Source: Aureisphaera sp963669405 (GTDB taxonomy: Bacteria > Bacteroidota > Bacteroidia > Flavobacteriales > Flavobacteriaceae). Taken from it: a stretch of 64,000 bases of DNA. Below, piece by piece: positions 59,318 to 64,000 of this stretch. How positions within the stretch are numbered: the stretch's first letter is position 1; every line of letters begins with the position of its first letter. The notes beneath the pieces were generated by a model. The model saw only the letters and a program-made list of their open reading frames with translations, searched no databases and was not told the DNA's origin. The stretch is taken from assembly GCA_963669405.2 (NCBI GenBank), contig CAXXHF010000003.1, positions 248,001 to 312,000 on the forward strand, written 5' to 3'. A program made the position numbers and the translations under genes.

Positions 59318-60169
59318 ATGAAAAAGAAGATACTCATCCCAACCGATTTTTCTAAAAATGCTTGGGGAGCTATTTGTTACGCTTTAGAGCTTTTTAAAAA
59401 CGAACAATGCGACATATACATACTCAATTGTTATGATGTTGATGAATATACAACAGATGAATTAACGAGTTTGCCAACAGACAAAAACCATCGTCAGCTT
59501 GTATTGGAAAAATCTGAAAATGAATTGAATAAAATTTCCCAAAGAATATCCTTTCGAGACGAATCTATAGAACATACCTATTATTATATATCGAATGATA
59601 AAGGACTTATCCCTGCCATGAAGGAAATTATAGAGCGTAAGGATATTGACTTGGTGGTTATGGGCACAAAAGGTAAAAGCAATAGTCTCAGTGCTTATTT
59701 TGGTAGCAATGCAGTCATGGCTATGGAAAAAATAAGGAATTGCCCTGTATTGGGGATTCCACCAGACATTATTTTTTCAGAACCTAATGAAATTGTATTT
59801 CCCACAAGCTTTAGGACCCACTTTAAACGGAGGGAACTCGCATATCTTACAGAAATAGCCCGAATTACAAATGCGCCTATACGTATTTTACACGTACAAC
59901 AAGAACTGGCATTAGATGATGTTCAAGAAAACTATAAAGCGTTGCTTGAAGAATGTTTTGAGGGATTAGAATATAGTTTCCATACGTTAGAGAACACCAG
60001 TGTAGATGTTGCATTGCGGCTCTTTGTACAGAGTCGGGGCAGTGAAATGATTGCTTTTATCAATAAAAAGCACACACTATTCAATACAATATTTAATCAA
60101 GCCATGATAAAGAAAATTGGGACAAATACAGAAATCCCCATTTTGGCTATGCATGATTTAAGAAACTAA
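59318..60169 (+). CDS. Universal stress protein
   Basis: A 283-residue two-domain USP starting KKILIPTDFSKNAWGAICYA, with VVMGTKGKSNSLSAYFGSNA as the altered nucleotide loop of the first domain. The second domain is degenerate. It leads a four-gene operon with the 136-residue protein, the ATP-cone nuclease-like protein and the beta-CASP protein (gaps 12, 19, 6 bases). Confidence 0.9.
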   Translation: MKKKILIPTDFSKNAWGAICYALELFKNEQCDIYILNCYDVDEYTTDELTSLPTDKNHRQLVLEKSENELNKISQRISFRDESIEHTYYYISNDKGLIPAMKEIIERKDIDLVVMGTKGKSNSLSAYFGSNAVMAMEKIRNCPVLGIPPDIIFSEPNEIVFPTSFRTHFKRRELAYLTEIARITNAPIRILHVQQELALDDVQENYKALLEECFEGLEYSFHTLENTSVDVALRLFVQSRGSEMIAFINKKHTLFNTIFNQAMIKKIGTNTEIPILAMHDLRN

Positions 60170-60181
60170 AAATCAAGGATT

Positions 60182-60592
60182 ATGAAGAAAGTTGGAATTT
60201 GGCTCGACAAAAAAGAAGCCTATATCATATCACAAGAAGGAGAAGAACCACAAAAACTGGAAAGAATAGAATCTCATGTTGATAGTTATAGACCCCATGG
60301 CGGATCTGGTACTCGACTTAAAGGAGGACCACAGGATGTTGTTCAGGACAAAACGTATCTAGAGCGAGAAAGAAACCAAATGAAGAAATATTTCGAAAAT
60401 ATTTTCGAGCATGTATCATGGGCCGAGGCGATTGTAATATTTGGGCCTGCTGAAACTGGAGAAAAATTTGTGAAGGAGGTCAAACACTCGCGCAAAGAAA
60501 TTACTCCTAAAATAAGGGGCTTATATAAAGCAGACAGTATGACTGAAAACCAAATGAAGGCTTGGGTTCGGGATTATTTTGATAAAAAATGA
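60182..60592 (+). CDS. Conserved hypothetical protein (eRF1/host-attachment-like fold)
   Basis: A 136-residue soluble basic protein that begins KKVGIWLDKKEAYIISQEGE. This beta-hairpin opening, the middle helix KKYFENIFEHVSWAEAIVIF with the GPAETGEKF segment and a closing helix fit the small eRF1-domain or host-attachment-like fold found in bacterial stress operons. The glycine-rich loop PHGGSGTRLKGGPQDVVQD may be a flexible nucleic-acid contact. It sits between a USP and the ATP-cone protein. A ribosome-rescue-like role is possible but unproved. Confidence 0.6.
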   Translation: MKKVGIWLDKKEAYIISQEGEEPQKLERIESHVDSYRPHGGSGTRLKGGPQDVVQDKTYLERERNQMKKYFENIFEHVSWAEAIVIFGPAETGEKFVKEVKHSRKEITPKIRGLYKADSMTENQMKAWVRDYFDKK

Positions 60593-60611
60593 TACCCCAT
60601 AATCATATCCT

Positions 60612-61451
60612 ATGGAAGATCAAGAAGTAGATATTATAAAATCTACAGGCGAGAAGGCTCGGTTTTCCTTTGAAAAACTTAGAGGTTCCTTATTGCGTAG
60701 TGGTGCCGATAATGCTACGATAGACGAAATTGTTAACGTAGTAAGAGATGAACTCTATCATGGTATATCTACAAAGGAAATTTATAACCGCTCTTTTGCA
60801 TTGTTGAAGAAGAAGAAATCAACCTATGCGTCTAGGTACAAGCTTAAAAAAGCCATATACGAATTAGGCCCAACAGGATTCCCCTTTGAACATTTTGTTG
60901 GAGCCATTCTACATTATTCTGGTTACAAAATCTCTATTAATAATTACATCCCTGGAAAATGCGTAACCCATGAAGTAGATGTAGTTGCAAAGAAAAATGA
61001 TACGACAATTTTGATAGAGTGTAAATTTCATTCCGATCCCGGTTATAAATGCGATGTAAAAGTACCCTTATATATCAATTCTAGATTTAAAGATATAATG
61101 ATGAGTTTTAAAGGGCATGATAAAGATAATGCTCCCAATGAATGCTGGGTGGTTACCAATACCCGTTTTACCAAAGATGCTAGGACCTATGGAAACTGTG
61201 TAGGCCTTAAACTCATGAGTTGGGATTACCCCAAGGATGATGGGCTTAAAGATAGGATAGACCGTTTAGGATTGTATCCTATTACCGTTTCTACGTTGCT
61301 TACTAATAGAGAGAAACAATTTTTATTGAGTAGGGACGTGGTATTGTGCCGTCAACTTATTCATGATCATTTCTATTTAGATCATCTAGGTGTTTCAGAC
61401 AGTAGAAAAGACCGTATACTCAATGAGGTGAAAATACTCTGTGTAACTTAG
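60612..61451 (+). CDS. ATP-cone plus PD-(D/E)xK nuclease-like protein
   Basis: A 279-residue protein. An ATP-cone domain (about 5-90: STGEKARFSFEKLRGSLLRS, then YKLKKAIYELGPTGFPFEHF) is fused to a Mrr-type restriction-endonuclease-like core (about 95-190) with HEVDVVAKKNDTTILIECKF, giving the D...E-x-K catalytic triad. ATP-cones in NrdR and ribonucleotide reductase sense ATP/dATP levels. The fusion suggests a nucleotide-gated nuclease, perhaps acting on DNA or RNA under energy stress. It is in an operon with USP and beta-CASP proteins and is not part of an evident restriction-modification locus. Confidence 0.85.
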   Translation: MEDQEVDIIKSTGEKARFSFEKLRGSLLRSGADNATIDEIVNVVRDELYHGISTKEIYNRSFALLKKKKSTYASRYKLKKAIYELGPTGFPFEHFVGAILHYSGYKISINNYIPGKCVTHEVDVVAKKNDTTILIECKFHSDPGYKCDVKVPLYINSRFKDIMMSFKGHDKDNAPNECWVVTNTRFTKDARTYGNCVGLKLMSWDYPKDDGLKDRIDRLGLYPITVSTLLTNREKQFLLSRDVVLCRQLIHDHFYLDHLGVSDSRKDRILNEVKILCVT

Positions 61452-61457
61452 GAAAAA

Positions 61458-62828
61458 ATGAGAACGGTTAAAGTACATTTTTTGGGTGCTTCAGGGACAG
61501 TTACAGGTTCTAAATTTTTATTGGAAACCCCAAGCGGGAATATTTTAATAGACTGTGGAATGTTTCAAGGACTGAAAGAACTTCGGGAACAAAACTGGAA
61601 CACTTTCCCTTTCCCGGCATCAAACATAGACATGGTGTTGCTTACCCATGGACATTTAGATCATACAGGATACCTACCCAGATTGGTTAAACAAGGCTTT
61701 AAAGGCGAAATTTTAGGAACCGCTCCCACACTTGCCATTACTGAAATCATCATAAATGATAGTGCTAAGATTCATGAAGAAGAAGCAGAAAATGCCAATA
61801 AGGAAGGATATTCCAAACATCAGCCTGCTTTACCATTTTATACAGAAAAGGAAGCACAAGAGACCGTTCTTCTTTTTAGGGAAATAAACAGAGATGTGTG
61901 GATTACTCTTTTTCATGAAATCAAAGTACGATTTAGATACAATGGGCACATAATTGGTTCAACATTCATCGAGTTGGATATTTACGGAAAAGTATTTGTG
62001 TTTTCAGGAGATATTGGACGTACTGATGATTTTTTATTAAGACCTCCAGAGAAACCCAAATGGGCAGATTACTTATTTCTAGAAAGTACTTATGGTAACA
62101 AGTTACATCCAAAAGAAGATGTTTCTGAAAAATTGGTACAATTGGTATTAGATACATTGAACAAAAGAGGAGCCCTCATTATTCCATCGTTTGCTGTAGA
62201 ACGCCTGCAAACATTAATGTTTTTGTTTTGGTCTCTTTACCAGAAAAACAACATCCCAAACATCCCTGTTTTTATAGATAGCCCCATGGGCAATAATGTA
62301 TTCAAGGTATTCGAGCAATTTCCAGATTGGCACAAACTATCCATTTCCGACTTGGGAAATTTGGAACGGAGAATGACCATTGTTTCTTCGTATAAGGAAA
62401 CTTGGGAAACCATAGATGACCAAAGACCAAAAGTAGTTATTGCTGGCAGCGGCATGATTACCGGAGGACGCGTACTCACCTATTTAAAGCAACTAATAGA
62501 CGAGCCTACAACTACAGTGTTATTGGTTGGGTACCAGTCTGAGGGGACACGGGGAAGGCAACTTTTGGAAGGGGCTTACGAAGTTAAATTCTTTGGCAGA
62601 TACTATCCTGTGAATGCTGAAATACATCATATACAAGGACTTTCTTCCCATGCGGATCAAGAAGGGATTTTAGACTGGATAAGTGATATTAAAAACATAC
62701 CAGAGGAAGTATTCTTGATACATGGTGAACCCACAGCACAAGACGTTCTTAGGGTAAAAATAGAAGATATTTACCAGTGGCGTACTTCCCTGCCTAAATT
62801 AGGTGATACAGTAGAAATCTTAGTATGA
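61458..62828 (+). CDS. Beta-CASP metallo-beta-lactamase-fold RNase-like protein
   Basis: A 456-residue MBL/beta-CASP protein. It has HFLGASGTVTGSKFLLETPS, the zinc motif LLTHGHLDHTGYLPRL, later NGHIIGSTFIELDIYG, FSGDIGRTD, the beta-CASP insert (PSFAVERLQTLMFLFW) and motifs GSGMITGGRVLTYL and GLSSHADQEGILDWI. It belongs to the YSH1-like group of predicted exoribonucleases or RNA-processing enzymes. Last gene of the USP-led operon. The pairing with an ATP-gated nuclease and a translation-like small protein suggests RNA turnover in the stress state. Confidence 0.9.
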   Translation: MRTVKVHFLGASGTVTGSKFLLETPSGNILIDCGMFQGLKELREQNWNTFPFPASNIDMVLLTHGHLDHTGYLPRLVKQGFKGEILGTAPTLAITEIIINDSAKIHEEEAENANKEGYSKHQPALPFYTEKEAQETVLLFREINRDVWITLFHEIKVRFRYNGHIIGSTFIELDIYGKVFVFSGDIGRTDDFLLRPPEKPKWADYLFLESTYGNKLHPKEDVSEKLVQLVLDTLNKRGALIIPSFAVERLQTLMFLFWSLYQKNNIPNIPVFIDSPMGNNVFKVFEQFPDWHKLSISDLGNLERRMTIVSSYKETWETIDDQRPKVVIAGSGMITGGRVLTYLKQLIDEPTTTVLLVGYQSEGTRGRQLLEGAYEVKFFGRYYPVNAEIHHIQGLSSHADQEGILDWISDIKNIPEEVFLIHGEPTAQDVLRVKIEDIYQWRTSLPKLGDTVEILV

Positions 62829-62866
62829 TAATAAGGGTGGTCATTTTATTTAAACCCTTGTGAAAC

Positions 62867-62909
62867 TGATAATTATCATTTCGTTGGAGTCTTTCTAAAC
62901 GTATCTTTA
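62867..62909 (+). promoter_or_regulatory. CRP/FNR-type box plus -7 element for hsp20
   Basis: TGATAATTATCA (62867-62878), a perfect 12-bp palindrome, has its centre 29.5 bp from the first base of TATCTTTA (62902-62909). Predicted start near 62914, start codon 62944. The best-conserved box of the set. Confidence 0.65.
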
Positions 62910-62943
62910 ATACAGTAAAATAATAATCCTAAATCGTAGTATT

Positions 62944-63390
62944 ATGTCACTAATTAAATTGAACAAGAGAAGGCTTCCATGGTTTTCGGAAGGACTTTCT
63001 CCTTGGTTCGACACCGACGATTTTTTTGCTGCTGATTTTTTTATTCAAGATAGAAATGTTCCAGCAATGAACGTAAAAGAGAACAGTGATAGTTTCGAGA
63101 TTGAGCTTGCTGTTCCTGGTTTCTCCAAAGAGGATATCCAAGTTACTATGGAAGACAATTTACTGCATGTATGTGCAGAAAGAGAAAAAGAAGAAACCGA
63201 AGATGGAAACGAAGGGTATACCCGTAGAGAATTCAGTTATCAAGAATTCGATAGAAAAATACGACTTCCCAGCTCGGTAAATCAAGACAAAAAAGTACAA
63301 GCTACCTATAATGACGGTATTCTGAAAGTTTATCTTCTTAAGGATGAAGAGGATAAAGTACCACCCAAAAAGGCAATTGAGATAGCTTGA
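62944..63390 (+). CDS. Hsp20/alpha-crystallin small heat-shock protein
   Basis: A 148-residue small heat-shock protein with an alpha-crystallin domain (about 40-135): VPAMNVKENSDSFEIELAVP, GFSKEDIQVTMEDNLLHVCA and a C-terminal ATYNDGILKVYLLKDE. It holds unfolded proteins in a refoldable state without ATP. The mycobacterial HspX counterpart is a principal member of the DosR dormancy regulon, and this copy likewise has a regulatory box. A terminator follows. Confidence 0.94.
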   Translation: MSLIKLNKRRLPWFSEGLSPWFDTDDFFAADFFIQDRNVPAMNVKENSDSFEIELAVPGFSKEDIQVTMEDNLLHVCAEREKEETEDGNEGYTRREFSYQEFDRKIRLPSSVNQDKKVQATYNDGILKVYLLKDEEDKVPPKKAIEIA

Positions 63391-63397
63391 ACCCAAT

Positions 63398-63437
63398 GGC
63401 GGGAAGTATACGAGGAGGTACTTCCTGTCATTTTTTA
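63398..63437 (+). terminator. Intrinsic terminator after hsp20
   Basis: GGAAGTA (63401-63407) pairs with TACTTCC (63418-63424) with further A:T/G:C contacts, followed by CATTTTTT. It separates hsp20 from the next gene. Confidence 0.7.
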
Positions 63438-63448
63438 AAAACAAAAAA

Positions 63449-63892
63449 ATGAAAACAACAGGAATTGCATATCGGTTTGTGGAGTGGAGTAGCCCCGAGG
63501 AACTTCATGAAGTAACACAGGACTGGAAATCTGAGCTTGAATTTATAAAAGTTGAGCAGAATTTTCTAGACCAGCTCATAAAGAACCATACCCTCGCCCT
63601 CATTTCAGATGATATAAGGGAAAAAGGAGAACAGCTTATTGTTGAATTGTTAAAAGAAGAAAAAGAAGTAGATCTATTACTGCTAAATGTAGTGAAGCAT
63701 CACAATAAGCTTGATATCCTAGTAGATGGCGTAGACCAGATAAAAGAAGAAAAAAGCTTCAAGGAAAAACACTATTCATTGAAGATGGAAGTGCTAAAAT
63801 ACATTGATGAATACAAGGATACTAAGAAGAAGATTTTCGAATTGATCCAACAAATCATGAAAAAGCAAAAGCAAAAACAAATTTCAAAATAG
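63449..63892 (+). CDS. Hypothetical helical protein
   Basis: A 147-residue soluble protein that is almost entirely helical and Lys/Glu-rich (EEKEVDLLLLNVVKHHNKLD, KKKIFELIQQIMKKQKQKQ). The ATG start (MKTTGIAYRFVEWSSPEELH) follows the hsp20 terminator by only about 11 bases, so read-through or a promoter within the T-run is needed. No family is recognised. It looks like a small coiled-coil or four-helix protein; its position among stress proteins is the only functional hint. Confidence 0.65.
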   Translation: MKTTGIAYRFVEWSSPEELHEVTQDWKSELEFIKVEQNFLDQLIKNHTLALISDDIREKGEQLIVELLKEEKEVDLLLLNVVKHHNKLDILVDGVDQIKEEKSFKEKHYSLKMEVLKYIDEYKDTKKKIFELIQQIMKKQKQKQISK

Positions 63893-63936
63893 AACATTAT
63901 AAAATATCAAATTCAACAATCAAAAAAACAATCATT

Positions 63937-64000
63937 ATGAGAATGTCAATAATTATTACAGGAATATTTTTTATGCTTACCGGTTGTTCTACCAGTAAAC
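63937..64000 (+). CDS. Lipoprotein, 5' end only
   Basis: The window ends 64 bases into an ORF starting MRMSIIITGIFFMLTGCSTS, a typical lipoprotein signal peptide with lipobox MLTGC. Nothing can be said of the mature protein. It is 44 bases downstream of the helical hypothetical gene and perhaps co-transcribed with it. Confidence 0.6.
   Translation, partial: MRMSIIITGIFFMLTGCSTSK

Noticed and set aside
1..64000. CRISPR arrays, insertion sequences with terminal repeats, rRNA
   Set aside because: No series of regularly spaced repeats, no intact transposase with inverted ends and no rRNA sequence was seen.

Overview
The window is AT-rich chromosomal DNA from a member of the Flavobacteriaceae (Bacteroidota), probably marine. 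The supporting signs are promoters of the form TTG-N19-TAnnTTTG instead of sigma70 boxes, two secreted proteins with type IX secretion (T9SS) sorting tails, several LytTR response regulators, and the rpsF-rpsR-rplI order. The genus cannot be named from the sequence alone.

Layout. 1-7.6 kb is housekeeping: the priA 3' part, a LytTR regulator, rpsF-rpsR-rplI, a MacB/FtsX-type permease with a YbjQ-family protein and a 45-residue membrane protein, hisS, and a DoxX-like protein. 7.7-33.1 kb is a complete extracellular contractile injection system (eCIS; relatives are PVC, Afp and AlgoCIS) on the plus strand behind a LuxR-HTH regulator. It encodes cap, sheath, two tubes, a DUF5908 peptide, LysM protein, VgrG spike, PAAR tip, gp25, a Pvc11-like wedge split by an apparent -1 frameshift, Pvc12, tape measure, two large helical proteins of unknown role, an unknown beta-rich protein, the AAA+ ATPase, a decayed REP-transposase-like protein and a GH25 lysozyme lipoprotein. 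A tRNA-Met follows. 33.6-43.2 kb has an M36 metalloprotease and another T9SS-exported protein, then a TPR-CHAT protein divergent from an ECF sigma factor with a TPR-bearing anti-sigma-like partner. 43.4-47.6 kb has a LytS/LytR-type two-component system with a 7-TM protein and unknown neighbours.

47.9-64 kb looks like one coordinated low-oxygen or dormancy regulon. A soluble FixL-like PAS histidine kinase and a receiver-CRP/FNR hybrid regulator sit among six universal stress proteins, a hibernation factor, Hsp20, a copper-chaperone-like protein, a thioredoxin/deoC/deoD operon and an ATP-cone nuclease plus beta-CASP operon. By reading the intergenic regions I found nine copies of a palindrome, TGAY-N4-RTCA. 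Each has its centre exactly 29.5 bp upstream of the first base of a TAnnTTTR-like -7 element, which is class II (-41.5) activator geometry. One of the nine drives no annotated gene but a stretch of about 160 nt ending in a strong terminator, so a small RNA is predicted. The content resembles the mycobacterial DosR dormancy regulon, built here from different regulatory parts.

The two most interesting items are this regulon with its invariant promoter architecture, and the eCIS with a textbook A AAA AAG slippery site plus hairpin inside its baseplate gene.
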